Part shown: one piece after another, positions 11,319 through 23,713 of the stretch
Layout of the letters: each line of letters opens with the position of its first letter
Numbering within the stretch: position 1 is the first letter of the stretch
Assembly: GCF_963583255.1 (NCBI RefSeq)
Contig: NC_084803.1
Span: forward strand, 776,373-840,372
DNA length: 64,000 bases
Reading direction: 5' to 3'
Source: Pyrus communis
Taxonomy: Eukaryota > Streptophyta > Magnoliopsida > Rosales > Rosaceae
The notes under the pieces: generated by a model
Told to the model about the DNA's origin: nothing
Database searches by the model: none
The model's input: the letters and a program-made list of their open reading frames with translations, nothing else
Translations under genes and position numbers: made by a program

Positions 11319-12664
11319 GGCTGGCCTGCGGCTGTTGAAGGCCAGCCGCCACCGCCCCGAGCCATCGAACCTGTCATCCTCTTCACCATCTTTCCTGTAG
11401 CACTATCCGACCCCCCTTCCACTACTGCCTGTTGTCCATGCCTCTCCCTTATGTCTTCCTTATTTGCACCCGCTTTAAATATCGCCCGTTCCACAGTCAG
11501 GCACCCTTCCTTGAAGTTTAAACTTCTCCATAATTCGGCCACCCTATCATGACACTTCTCCTCCGTATCCGGGCCCTTGAGTTTCTTCATTGGAGCTTGA
11601 ATTAACCCCAAATGTTGCGATTCCCCACTTCTTTTACTACCCCAAAGTGGGTCTACACCCAAATCGGCCAGATTGTCGTCGACCCCTTGGACCTCGCCCA
11701 ACTGTCCTTCCCCTGCTGTTTTTAAGCTTTCCATAACAGAGCACGACGACGTCTCCTCTCCCTCCACCCGCATTCTTCTCCGTCATTTCTTTTGACCTGT
11801 GCCGTGACTTCTAGATGCTCCCCCAGTCTCCAAGGTTTGAGTACTCTCCTTTCCTTGCATAATCGATGCCCGTAGACTGCCGTGATTCAGAACGGACGTG
11901 ATACCATGTCCTCGCACCGCACCCGCCTGCCGGCGTTCCCCCCTGCCCACATGCTCCGCTCTCGTAGATATCACCACATCCCTTACCGGCGGCGCCTTCA
12001 TCCACTCTCCATACGCCACCACCCCTTCTTCAGACATCTTCGCTGAGCATTCAGTATTGATATGTCCTATCCGCCCACATTTGTAGCAGAAATCTTGGAG
12101 CCGTTCATACCGAAATTCCACCCAGGTTTCCTTATTTGAATCTCTCCTAATCCAGCATCCCTTAAATAACGGCTTCTCCGTATCCACTAATAATCTTATT
12201 CGCGCAAATCCTCTGGCGTAACCGGGATCCTCCATAGCTAAACATTTCCCAGCCTCCTTGGTTACACGCTGAATGTTCTCTTGAGAAGCTAAACCCAGTG
12301 GTATTCCCCTAATTTGAACCCAAAAAGGTACAACATCCAACACCAGTTCCTCCAGAGCTAGCTCCGGAGGCCATTTCACAACAGAGAACACCTTCTTCAT
12401 CACTGCCCATGGAACCTGCTCAAGGATTCTTGAGGCTACACTTTCATCTCTGACTGAAATAATAAAGACATTCTCCCTTGCCCATTTGATTTCCACCTCA
12501 CCCAACTCCTTCCAAGCCGCTCTGAGGATATTCCTGACTCCCCACTTATTCACTGGTTTTTGCGTAAGGACTTTTCCAACCAATTTGACTCCCTGCTCCA
12601 TAGTCGATAACTCCAGTGTCTGGTTCAGTTGTACCACCAGCTCATCCACCCCACTATTCGCCAT
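11315..12664 (-). pseudogene. LINE ORF1: DUF4283/zinc-knuckle RNA-binding protein, one internal stop
   Basis: I chose the ATG at 12662-12664 (MANSGVDELVVQLNQ) because it fits the usual start of plant LINE ORF1. The open frame extends further upstream to 12955 without recognisable homology. The protein has a DUF4283-like region (VGKVLTQKPVNKW to LFKGCWIRR) and a CCHC knuckle, CYKCGRIGHINTEC (C-x2-C-x4-H-x4-C). An in-frame TGA at 11783-11785 interrupts it after GTGQKK. The same frame then continues to a second TGA at 11315-11317 that overlaps the ORF2 start. ORF1 proteins of this type bind element RNA in the RNP particle. Confidence 0.8.
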
Positions 12665-13693
12665 CACCTTGTAACACTGCTGCCACACTCGCCCAGTCTG
12701 ATACGTAGAAAACCCTTTACTTTCAGAACTCGCCCTCAGACCGTACAAAACAACCACCCAATTTACCAGCTGATTCTTTTCTTCACTTTGGTCAAGTATC
12801 CACCCCATCACTAAAACCCACATCAATGCATCCAACCGGCCAAATTTAATGCTGGTACACCAAACTTGTTGGGAAAGACCCCCTTTATGCCTCGCTTCAA
12901 TGTTCCGAACTACCCTGTATTTATTTCCACAAAACCCCCTTGGCAGGTTCCCCATAACTCCCCACCCACCAAATCACCTCACAGCCTCTGCAGACCCCCA
13001 CCCCCAGCCTAAACGAAACGAAATTAAAAAACCCCCCCCAAGCCCCACCAGCAGACCCCGCAACCCTTGACCAGGAAATCAGTCAAATAGACAAGCCCCA
13101 CCCCTTGCCAACACCTCAACCCTGCCCCCGCAAACTCACGTTGACTGAAATTTTTCCCCCAGCCACTTCCAAGATTTCACCCCATCACCCTTCGACGCGA
13201 AGTCAACCTTACTTGAGAACCCCACCCCCTGCCGTACCCTTTCCTTTCAGCACTCACCCTTCAATTCGTCTGACAGACACTTACCCACCCCCACAGACAA
13301 TAACACCTTCTCTGATCCCACACGGCGCACCAGACCCACAGCCCCAAAGAGACAGAAAAGACTCCCAACAAGGGCAAGGCAACACCCCTGCAGCCCACAA
13401 GGAATAAAGTACCTAAATTTGAAAAGCCCCAATCCTGACCGAACCCTAGATCCAATCAGCTCAGCACCACCCTCTTCTCGGCGTTACAGACCACCCTCCT
13501 CCCAGCATGCCAACCCCCACGAGCATAACCCGAGAAGCACAAAACACGAGAATCAATTCGACCACTAACCTGGAACCTCGCGCACAACGGCGGAACTCAC
13601 GAAGGAGCAAACACTCTCACCCCAGGGAGAGAAAACCACTTTCATTATGGTTCATACTGCTTTGGTTAATTACGTAAATCCTAATTAATTAAT

Positions 13694-13714
13694 TCCCACT
13701 GATTAAGCTTTTTT
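13694..13714. repeat. LINE target-site duplication, 5' side copy
   Basis: This is the second copy of TCCCACTGATTAAGCTTTTTT. It is followed by unrelated single-copy sequence and marks the 5' boundary of the minus-strand LINE. Confidence 0.85.
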
Positions 13715-15061
13715 CATGGCAATCGAGTCGGACGATGGGTGACAGTGTAAGCTGGCACATCCCAAATGCCAAAGCTAGTTTAGTGACGTACGTTCTAATC
13801 ACTAATTGTTAATTAACTTAATTAACATTCTCTTTAATTGGTCGACTTGTTCTTTACGTTTATTATTTTTAAACTTTGGATTTTATGTTGTAGCCACTTT
13901 CGGTCTACGTAGGCAGTAATGCTTTTTTCCTTCGGTTTTTTTTTTTAATTTTTGGTGAACTTTTTCTTCTGTTTTTGGAGAGTACAGGTAGTACAGTCAC
14001 CACAGGGCCGCCACGTAGAGGATATTAACCTGCTGTTTTGCTTAATTGTTTTGGATTAGCTTGTCGTTTTGTGATTTGTTTAATTAGGGTGATTAAGATT
14101 AATAGAAACATCAGCAGGGAGCCAGGGACGGTTGCAACACTGTGTGCCTCGCACTGGAAACAAACTACGAGCAAGTTCTTAAATGGTTCAGATCTGAGTA
14201 CTAATCTTCATCAGACTCGTGCATGCAACAGAAACATATCACAGATGGTGATTTATTTTTTTTCTTTTTTTTTTTTGGGCAAAAAGGAGATAGTTATTAG
14301 TGAAAAGGTTTGTCGTTTGACCCCGCTTAATTAGAGTGTCGTTTGACCCCGCTTAATTAGAGTCACTAATTAGGACATGTTTTACCGTCCAGTGTCAGAA
14401 CACTGCACCACCACCATGTTTTTTATTTTTATTAATCTTGTCCGATTTGGATAGCTGGATGATAAAAAATTTGATGTGTTAATTGTTTATGTTCTTGAAG
14501 TTAATCCATAATATTACTGGTATTATTAAACCGTGTATATTTTGAATTCACCGTCAAGTCTTTAACTAAAACATTAACAATATATATATGTAGTTGTGAA
14601 ATGGATGTTAATCAAAATTAATCTTAATAAAGAAAGATTAATTACCTCAGTAGAATAGTGCTGTGAAATATATATCACTACATAATTATCAATTGACATG
14701 AACCATGAACGTGCACTCGAGGAACGCTTATGGCTACATCGTTTGTTAGTGGAGAATGCAAGATTGATTTTACTAACACACGTTAGCTCAACGATCCAGT
14801 TTGATTATTCAATATCTTGGCATTTAATGCGAACGTTTTCATTCCTATCTAAAAAATTTATTTATCCATATAGAATAAAAAACCAGTTGTAGAAGTACTA
14901 ATTTATATTGTCAAAACAAACGAAATGGAAGAGAGTGAGTCTGAAAGTGATCAATAATTAATTAGGATGTCATTATCCATGTTGTTAATCAATTTGAAGC
15001 ACGTAAGTACGTACACCTGCTGAGTGTTGACAATGTCATTGTCACAACAACGTTTTCTAGT
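13715..15061. other. Intergenic DNA with a small tandem repeat
   Basis: No gene is recognised. A perfect 26-bp tandem duplication (TGTCGTTTGACCCCGCTTAA and six more bases) occupies 14311-14336 and 14337-14362. The remainder is AT-rich and unstructured. Confidence 0.5.
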
Positions 15062-15284
15062 TGAATATCAGAGTGCGGAATAAATAAGACTACAAAATAA
15101 TAAAAATATTATTAAACAAACGAGAATGCCGGAACGGCTACAAAACCCTAAAAGGCTACATCGTAACTAACTTATTCTCTAATGAATAACAAAGCACTCT
15201 ATTTATAATAAACTAACCCTACTCTCTAACAAAACCTAATTCTAACAGGCTGAGCCCAAATCCTAAATCTATTATTTTCCAACA
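15062..15284 (-). mobile_element. Probable solo LTR (copia-like), 223 bp
   Basis: On the minus strand the segment starts TGTTGGAAAATAATAG, has a TATA-like TTTATTATAAATAG in the middle and ends CTGATATTCA. This TG...CA layout with a central promoter is typical of a copia LTR. No internal region adjoins it. I found no clean 5-bp TSD. Instead an imperfect ~25-bp repeat (attgtcacaaca...ttttctagtt) lies on both sides (about 15037-15061 and 15285-15309). Confidence 0.5.
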
Positions 15285-15646
15285 ATTGTCACAACAGCAT
15301 TTTCTAGTTTGCAAATACACCTTTTGATTAAATACTTAATTATATACACCTAAAATAGCATGGAATATGCAATTTAATTAAGAACACCTTCTCTACCAAA
15401 AATTAAAAGAAGAGGCATCGTCTATTCGATTTATGAATAGCTTGCTCCATATTATAATATATATAAAATAAATATCCAGGTAGGAATTAAGTAGACAGCT
15501 CATGTGATTCTTCTGGACGCAAGTTTCTCTTAATTCATCATATTAATTATATAGTTTTATATTAAGAAATGAAACATGAAAACGGAATACAGGGGAACTA
15601 TGTCAACATCTAAAACTCGAGTCCACATTATAACTGAACGTATATA

Positions 15647-15712
<66 letters not shown>

Positions 15713-16080
15713 AAAATATATCACCAAAAGAAAAAAACGTTTCAAACAATTTGAATACGTGAATATTTATTTATATATGTTGAAAACAATGTGGAATCTG
15801 GAGGGGGTGAAGGAAGGGTACGCGTACGCTGAATGTACAACTGTAAATTGCTCATCTTGACTCCTTAATTTATGGTTGTCGCTTTCTTCTCTTCCAGTCT
15901 GAGTCATTTGGAGTTTCAACATATTTATAGGGAGAGAAATTTGGTAATCGATAATTTGGTTAAACTAAATCTCTCTTTTGACCTTGGATGTTGTTGGTTT
16001 GAGCCTCCACTCCTTGCGCCTGTTACGTTTTGTTAGATGATACGTACTTATGAGACTTCGAGAACCATTTGTATGTATTG
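15285..16080. other. Intergenic DNA with microsatellite
   Basis: AT-rich non-coding sequence. A compound (ACAT)n-(AT)n microsatellite lies at about 15649-15709. I see nothing else. Confidence 0.5.
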
Positions 16081-16297
16081 GCTTGTTTGGATGTGCTTTT
16101 AAAATGGCTGAAAGCACTTTTAGAGATAATGTTTTTCGGTTCCAAAAACACTTTAAGTGCTTTCTGCAATAATCACCAATTATGTGCTTTTTCCAAGAAG
16201 CACTTAAAGTGTTTTTTCAGGATTTACTAAGGATTGGATCCAAAAACATTTTCACCAAAAACGATTTCAGTTATTTTAAAAGCATATCCAAACGAAC
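16081..16297. mobile_element. MITE, ~217 bp, long terminal inverted repeats
   Basis: The left end GTTTGGATGTGCTTTTAAAA is mirrored at the right end by TTTTAAAAGCATATCCAAAC. Internal 'actttaagtgctt' and 'aagcacttaaagt' also pair, so the whole unit can fold into one hairpin. No transposase is present. The superfamily is uncertain because I found no clear TSD. Confidence 0.7.
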
Positions 16298-19200
16298 TCT
16301 ATGTTATTTCTCGGAGCGGCTTTTGGGCCGTTTAGCCTCGTTATTTCACACACACACACACAAAAAAAATAATGATAATAAAATGTAAACAATTTTTGCA
16401 ACCCAAAAAAGGTGGTAGTAGATAGCGCGGATACAACCGTCAACAAATGCAGGCTAAATTATTCAGTTAAGATAGTGTGTTTGCTGTCTTACACTCAAAT
16501 TTAAAATTTTCAGTAAATTGGAATAGATTAAAATATCTTTTAAAAAAATGTGGGGATACGAGTGGAAACTTTTGGATGTGGTGAGTATGATGAGGGCAGA
16601 AGATGGGATGAGTCATTAGGGTTCCTCGCAACCGAATGGAGAAGACAGCACAGATAGAAGTGCACTCAGGAGAGAAAGAGAATAATTGCTGCGTAATTAG
16701 CCAGCTAGAGCACGTACGTGCGTGCAAAATATGGAACTCTCCATATTTTTGTATCCAACACACAAACCCACCACTAGCCACTCTTACAAACCCACCCCTA
16801 GCCATTCTTACGTAACAAAAAGCTAATACTAGCTAGTATAATTAAATTATATATGCAAACGCACGCTCTAAAGTCAAAAACCAAAAGCTCTTCTCTTGTT
16901 GTTTCAGCTTTTCTGAACCACACCATGCCATCATCTGGACGATGAACAAAAACAAAGTTTCAATAATCTAATTACAAGCTCTAAATATCGATCAATAATC
17001 TGCACTATTTTCCATTGTTACAAGTCCATAATTAATATAGTTAGATTCTTTCCCATCTGATATATAGATATATACCTGAAACAGAAGAGCAATAAAGCGA
17101 GAGAGATTACGAGCAATCTATAAAGTCCAATGCCACATGGGGGTCGATTTATCATCTATATATATGTGGGGTAATGCCAATCAGATCATAGGCAGATGGC
17201 CAGCTATGTATGTATGATATGATATGTGATGATATATCATCATATAGTTGCTTATCTGCAAGACTGTAACCAACAAAACCACTAGTTATCCTAATTATTA
17301 TCATCATTGCTCATTCCCAAGTAAATCAAGAGAAAGAGATAAGCCATGATACCCATATGCCTCGAACCCACATGCCTATTGCCTTCATTCATCGATTCTT
17401 TCCGTTTTTTGTTACTTGGATCAAACCAGGAAAACGAAAATTCTTATATGCCGTAGTGGATGATATGCAACGGAGCAATGCAGGGTACGTGCGCTTAAGG
17501 ATTCAACGTGCAACGGTATAACGAAAAAAAATTTGGTGTATACTATATTTCGGTGCACAATAAAAAAAACCCTAAATTCATAATTGAGCTTTCATGGAGA
17601 TATCTTTTATGTGATTGTGCTATATTGATGATATTATATCTCAAGTTACACTCAAGTTTCTGCCATAACAAGAGTACTGACACTAGGACACATATTTGTA
17701 AGAATAATATATGCATTCCCTCCTTGAAGGAAGAGTTCATTACCCCACATATAACTAAAAGAGGTTGTGTTCGCCCCGAGAGAAGGTAATCGTGCAGCAC
17801 ACTCTGTAGTGTATTTCGTTTTGAAGAATGGTGGCAAGTACTCTTAGGATTGTATTGGCCCATAATTTTTGTTTAATATTCTTACTGAGGAAGCAAATGT
17901 ATCCATTTGTATCTAATAAAATCTCTTTTTAAAAAAAATAACAAAAAGAGGTCGAAAGTCTAAAGTATGATCTTCCACTAAACTAAAAGCTTACATTAAA
18001 AACACGAAATTCCTAGCTGTCTTAATTTGGACCTCGACTCTTCCAACTGCCTTAGCATATATTCTCCCTTTCTAGAGAATAGGGTCTCATAGACTCATAG
18101 ACTCATAAATTAATTGGAATTAAGTAAACATGCACTTCTAGACTTCTAGTAAGAGATTAGAAACCTCATTCCGTATTAGGGTGTAGCTAACGTGTATAGT
18201 GATGGACGAATGATAGTGGTTGAGAGGTTGGCAAAATTAGTACTCAAAGCTCTAATCATTCCTCAGCAGTTTATTAATTATCTTTTTTTATTAAATTAGG
18301 ACAAATAATTGAAAATGATTGGGATTGTTTAGCAATAAGATTTGGTGGTTAATGGTTAGTTATTACCCATAAAACATGATCAACTCAACCTATCAGATGA
18401 TCACTTTAAATATATAAGATTTATTTTGTCTTCATAATCTTCTAGCTAGGTATGTGCAGGCTAGTACAGATAAAAAGACATTTCATTTACAAATTAGAAT
18501 AGAACATAACTTAAGTAATAATGATTGTTTATCCGCTTCTAATACTGAAGAAAGATAAAAAGAGGTACGAAAATGCCAGCTGCGGGTCAGAAAATGAAAC
18601 ACAAAGATTCTAATCAAATCCAGCAGTAATGTAATCATGTAAGTGCTTTTGTTTTCACATGGTGCAAGTATACACTGTAAAGGAGAAGGGAGGGTCTATA
18701 GCCAGCAAGCAGCCAAAGGCCAATGGGGGAAGAAGAAGAAGAAGAAGAAGAAGAAGAAGAAGAAGAAGAAGAAGAAGGAGGGAATCATGTTGTTAGGATG
18801 CCGGATTACGTCGGAAAAGACTTTGTCACGACCCTTCGTGTATTTTTCCTTCATTTTACAAACACACAGCGGCGCACATGCAACTCGGAATCATTTCCAC
18901 CTACCTGAAAACGCCATCTTCTCCCACCCCTCTTGTCTTTCTCTCTTCCATTTAATTACATTACTTGCCTATTCTAATTAAATATTTAATGGAATATAAA
19001 CAACTATTTGGTTTTAATTTTTCAATCGATGAATATAATACTAGAAAAGAGAGGATGAAACTAGTATGCGCTGTTATTGATAGAAGCCCCATACCCTCCA
19101 CACGATTTGATGATGATTCCACCTAAATAAATATATAGGGTGGTGTTATTCACATATCTCTCTCAATTTTGGCCATCTGATCAAATATATTGAAGAAGAT

Positions 19201-20440
19201 CAATGGACAAAAATTAATAAAGATTTGTAAGAAATAAAAATAAGTATGCGGACAACATTATCCTAAATATATTTATACTGTATAGTTGAACAATTCATCC
19301 TTTTGTTCTACTATAATAAAAACAGAATAAGTTATCGCTCATATATCACAGTTATATCACTTCATTTTACTCATTAGTCATGGGCCAAAAATCTTAAGTA
19401 TAACTAGTTAACGGTATTCCTTCTTATTTGTAAATGACAAGTTCGATATCAATTTGTTATATTTAACTAATTGTGTGTTTTAGCAAACTCTCTTACCCTT
19501 TTTAATGTAAATATATTCTTGTATTTTTTAGTGTAAAAATAACTTTAACTTAGACAGGTGATATATGACCAATACATAAAGGATATAAGTGATAATAATC
19601 TATCTTGTTTTTGGTACAGTTGTAGGGTACCCTTAAGGGGGGGTCCTTCGAATTAATATTTTATGAGGTACCTGCCCATACGTGAAGCTGCAAACAATTG
19701 GCAATCATAAGTACATAGTGCAAATGGAATGTACTTTGAAACCCCCGCATCCCAATGAAAATGTTGACAAACGCAACCATAGTTGTCGATCCTTTTTAAT
19801 ATACCAATTGTCCAAATGACTGGGTATAATGCAATCTGTTTAATTAGCTGTACCATACAATCAATTCATTGAATTGGGACACGACCTCAATACAATTCCA
19901 CAAACAATCCTAACATATGATGCGCTCTTCACAAAGGCAATCATGCGAGGGAGACTTTGCATGAACCGCCAACATACTATATATTATTAAACGTATATCT
20001 TTCTATTCACGTGATAATTATAATATGTTACGAATTGATAGCGAGAGGCATTTATGTGAACCTGATATAGGACATATGGAAAAAACAGAGATGTGTCTGC
20101 AGCAAACTCCCAAAAGTGCATTTCCAAAACGGCATTAAGGTGAACATCTTCAATGGCCCCTTAGCTCCTTCCCATTCCAGCATAATAGAGTTTAAAAATA
20201 ATAAACCCAGCAAAAAACAAAACAAGCTGCGGAATTGATGAAGGAACTTTGTATACGGACGGTAAGAAGGCACATGTTATGCTGCAAAAATTTTAGAAAA
20301 TCTAAACCAATATATTCACTGATTCTTCAGATACACAATCCGGGATACCGTCTCTCATCCAAAGTTCCAAACTACATGGGCCTGTTTGGTCTACTGCTCC
20401 CGTTCCGTAGAGATCTGACAATTACTACGAAAAAAAGAAT
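16298..20440. other. Gene-free intergenic DNA
   Basis: Several short ORFs occur, but none shows a recognisable domain. A (GAA)n microsatellite lies at about 18729-18777 and a (CA)n run at about 16348-16361. The reading frames over the GAA tract are repeat artefacts. I see no gene. Confidence 0.45.
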
Positions 20441-20695
20441 AATGTTATTCATACCATGTTTTTGTACCACATTTTCATACCACATAATTAATCAGATTTT
20501 TAAATTTAGTTCATTATTTAATAAACTAATAATTAAGAAAAACTAGTTAATTAAATTATGATTGTGGTATACGAGAAGTTTTTTTCCTTCATTTCCATGG
20601 GGTTTGCAAATTTTTCAAATGATGTGGCTGTCCACATCAGATGCCACTTAAAGTGGTATAAAAATATGATATAAAAACATGGTATGAAATTACAC
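20441..20695. mobile_element. MITE, ~255 bp, imperfect terminal inverted repeats
   Basis: The left end, 'attcataccatgtttttgta' and onward, pairs with the right end 'aaaaacatggtatgaaat' over about 38 bases with mismatches. The interior is AT-rich and has no ORF. It looks like a non-autonomous DNA transposon relic. A related fragment may lie near 1130-1180. Confidence 0.6.
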
Positions 20696-20769
20696 TATAG
20701 TGAGTTACCATAGGGACTACCCTAAAAATTCATCGTATTCTTCAAAACTTCGTAATGTCATACAATAAT

Positions 20770-21600
20770 GACTATATAAGTGACAATCACGATCGAAAAT
20801 GCTTTCCATCAGCTGTGCCGGGCTCTTGCACAACTGCTTCCGCCTCACTTTCACACCGCTTTGTAGTACTCCTACAAATTCCTTTAACAATTCATGCAGA
20901 ATACAAATTTTCTCTTCTTTTCTTTTCTTTAACAGGTTCTACATATTTAGATACAAACTTTTCAAGTTCTAGATGTCCAAGGCGAGTGAAAACCTGTCTG
21001 CAAGTGAAACATCTTCCGTTCTTCATTAAACTAAAGAAACTAACAGGAATTGCAGGCCACCTTTTGACCAAAAGCCTTATCATGGTTCCAAATTTTATCA
21101 CATTACGCTTATAGCTCTGCTGATAAACACCCCACTCGCTATGTTTCTACGAGAATGCCGCCATATCACAATGAGAATGTGAACTATTACGGGCAATGTT
21201 AAAATATGACACCGAAACACAATGGTGAACAAAAGGCCGTATACGCAAATTCATCGCGAATTTTTTTGTCCGCTAGAACAGCAGATGAAAAGCCAAAGAT
21301 AACAAGACGAATTGAACATTCTCCAACTTTCACTACCTTACCTTCTAAATCAACAGAACATTACAAAATAAATAACAAGACAGTGCGGCTAATTTGAAAA
21401 ATTAATGAAGAGCCAAGGGAGAATTACTTGAAAAGCAAGGAAGAGCTGAGCCTTCATTGGATTGCTTGCTGGGGATTGTGACTTATCGAGGGATGTAATG
21501 CGCTACGATGTTAGTACCTGGTACCTCCAAGGCCTCCATTTCCAGGCCCAAATCAACCGGAGCTAGGGTTTTACGGCGGCGGAGCCTACTAAAATGTTAG
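20770..21600 (-). other. Possible unidentified transcribed locus
   Basis: A telo-box (AAACCCTAG) near 21567-21575 on the minus strand is followed by a short ATG frame beginning MEALEVPG. Downstream lies a 69-aa ORF at 20892-21101 with a CFTCRQVF segment. Such a GC-richer, telo-box-bearing segment often marks the 5' end of a plant gene. I recognise neither product, cannot define exons, and it may be a pseudogene or non-coding. Confidence 0.2.
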
Positions 21601-21845
21601 AACACACTGCTATATGCATTTTGTTCAAGAAAAAAAAAAAAAGAAAACTGCTGTACGCATATTTTGGTCCGATTAATGTTGCGCGGGATTTTTATCCGTC
21701 ATGGGCTAAGTCTCGCCCGGCCCAGATTTGCTTTTTGGTCTGATCAGCCCAAATTCCAGGTCTGATAAAAATAAAATGATTTTATTTTGCATAATTGCTT
21801 GAAATGATTTCTATTAATAATGTATGTAGAAAAAGAAGAAGAAAT

Positions 21846-21995
21846 TTTAACGAAAAGCCCACGGTACTGTTTATTTTAACGAAAAATCATATTTTTACAC
21901 TAAAAAGTCAATTTTGGTACTATTCACTTTATCCTTTATTTTGTCTTTATCATTAAAACTCAAAGTTTTTAAACCTTTTTTATTAGTGTAAAGGG
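21846..21995 (+). repeat. Dispersed AT-rich repeat, copy 2
   Basis: It starts 'ttttaacgaaaagcccacgg' and contains 'gtactattcactttatcctt' and 'cattaaaactcaaagttttt'. It belongs to the same family as copies at 1698, 22000 and 59948, and abuts copy 3 as a direct tandem. Confidence 0.7.
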
Positions 21996-21999
21996 TTTT

Positions 22000-22125
22000 A
22001 CCCTTTAATGAAAAATCACATTTTTACACTAAAAGTTCAATCCTGGTACTATTCACTTTACCTTTTATTTTGTGCTTATCATTAAAACTCAAAGTTTTCA
22101 AACCAATTTCATTAGTTTTCCTAAA
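22000..22125 (+). repeat. Dispersed AT-rich repeat, copy 3
   Basis: It contains 'aatgaaaaatcacatttttac', 'cctggtactattcacttta' and ends 'aaaccaatttcattagttttcct'. It follows copy 2 directly in the same orientation, so the pair is a tandem or nested insertion. Confidence 0.7.
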
Positions 22126-22364
22126 AAATAATACAGTGGTCCTTTAGATTCTTTTACGTCACAGAGAAGGGTAATTTTATATGGGGCGCCCATATTCAAA
22201 AATATTTTTCACTTTAATCGATATTTTACTGAAAATCTAACTACTTGAATGGACTGATAATATTAGTTTCGAACAATATTCTAATTTAATTTAACTTAAA
22301 AGAGTCCATTGTTTTAACTATGCTATGCTTTTGAATAATCAATTTTGAATTTTCCAAAATTATA

Positions 22365-23713
22365 GGATAAATTACATTTTACCTTCTCAGGTTTGAGGTC
22401 GATTTTAATTTCTTACAACATCTTTAAAACATTTCACTTTTATACCTCACGTACTATTTTATTTCAATTTCATACCACCATTAAATTTTTCATCCATTGG
22501 TCTGTTAAGAGTTGACTTGACTGCCACATTTGTGTCATGTAGGAAAAAAAATATTTTTTTATACATTAAAAAATATTATAATATCAACCCTATTTATTAT
22601 TATTCCATCCCCTCCAACCAAGCGCCTCCCCCGCCCCCCCCTCCCCCCCCCCCCCCCCCGGCGGGCCTTTTTGAATACAACCATTGACTTTCTCCGTTGA
22701 ACAATCTCATCATCTTCCACAAGCTTTTTTTTGAAATAAATAAACCAAAAATCTGCTCCTTGTTTTTTATTTCATGGATCCACAGATCCAATGGTTGCCA
22801 ACCCACACAAGCAGCAGTCGCAACCACCCCCTTCCTCATCACCACCGCAGCCCTTCCCCATCACCATCGCAACCCCCAGACCACTCTGCCAACCTCATCC
22901 CTCCAGTTTTCACACACTAAGAGCTCAGATCCTCCACAAACCAATTCGATCAGAAACGCAAAAAATCTCTCTATTTTCGCTCTCAATTCGAAGAAAAAGA
23001 CCCCAAAATTTTCATTGATTTCAAAATTTTATTTCCCAAGTCACCGAAAGACGCGATATTTGAGAGGCCGCCGCTGTGGAGGAAGTCGAACATGAGAGAG
23101 AGGAGATTAGGGGTTGCAAGAGAGAGAGCATGGGCTTAGGTTGATTGAAAAATTGGATAGGGTGATGAGGGGAGAAAGAAAGCGCATGAGAGAGAGAGGG
23201 ACCTGGCTTCTTTACTTCCCATATACTCTTATCCCCTCCTATTTGTGCGGTCACGATGAACTCACATTAACATTTTATATTATTATTATTTTTTATCTTA
23301 TTATCTTTATAAAAAAATTAATATAAAATCTTGACGTGACTTAATCATAACTGCACAAAATAATAAGGGATCGAAATGTACAGGAAGTGAGAGGGTAGAG
23401 AACCCTAGAGAGAGAGCGCATGGGAGCGGCGAGGGTGGAGTGGGAGATGGGTTGCTGGGTTTGTTCAAACTTATTATTATTATTATTATTTTAATAAATA
23501 GGGTTAATATTATAATATTTTAAATATATAAAAAATTATTATTTTTTTACGTGGCACAAATATGGTAGCTACGTCAGCTCTTAACGGACTAATAGATGAA
23601 AAATTTAACGGTTGTATGAAATTAAAATAAAATAGTACATAAGGTATAAAAGTGAACTGTTTTAAAAAATTAAAATCGACTTCAAATCTCAAGGAGTAAA
23701 ATATAATTTATCC
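22365..23713. mobile_element. MULE-like foldback transposon, 1349 bp, 9-bp TSD
   Basis: The ends GGATAAATTACATTTTACC and GGTAAAATATAATTTATCC-like (reading inward) begin inverted repeats of more than 200 bp each. The 9-bp sequence AAAATTATA flanks both sides (22356-22364 and 23714-23722). Long TIRs plus a 9-bp TSD are the signature of Mutator-like elements. The interior holds a poly(C) tract near 22636-22660 and GC-richer, coding-like sequence but no transposase. That interior could be a captured host fragment (Pack-MULE style). Confidence 0.75.

Larger units (their letters stand above)
7011..13693 (-). mobile_element. Full-length L1-type LINE retrotransposon
   Basis: This is a complete plant LINE in minus orientation. 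It has a GC-rich 5' leader (about 13693-12665), ORF1 with a CCHC zinc knuckle, ORF2 with endonuclease, reverse transcriptase and RNase H, a short 3' UTR, and a poly(A) tail seen as T's at 7013-7042. A ~21-bp target-site duplication flanks it (6998-7018 and 13694-13714). The insert contains CpG-rich stretches quite unlike the AT-rich surroundings. Each ORF carries one in-frame stop, so it is probably non-autonomous now. The well-preserved ORFs and TSD suggest a fairly young insertion. The exact 5' end is uncertain by a few tens of bases because the flank is AT-repetitive. Confidence 0.92.

Noticed and set aside
7041..13455. Many plus-strand ORFs opposite the LINE
   Set aside because: They are antisense shadows of LINE ORF1, ORF2 and leader, kept open by its high GC content.
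17508..17863. Overlapping ORFs on both strands
   Set aside because: Neither translation has a domain. Sequence composition is typical of intergenic repeats.
18643..18981. ORFs with poly-Lys or poly-Glu
   Set aside because: They are created by the (GAA)n microsatellite and have no other support.
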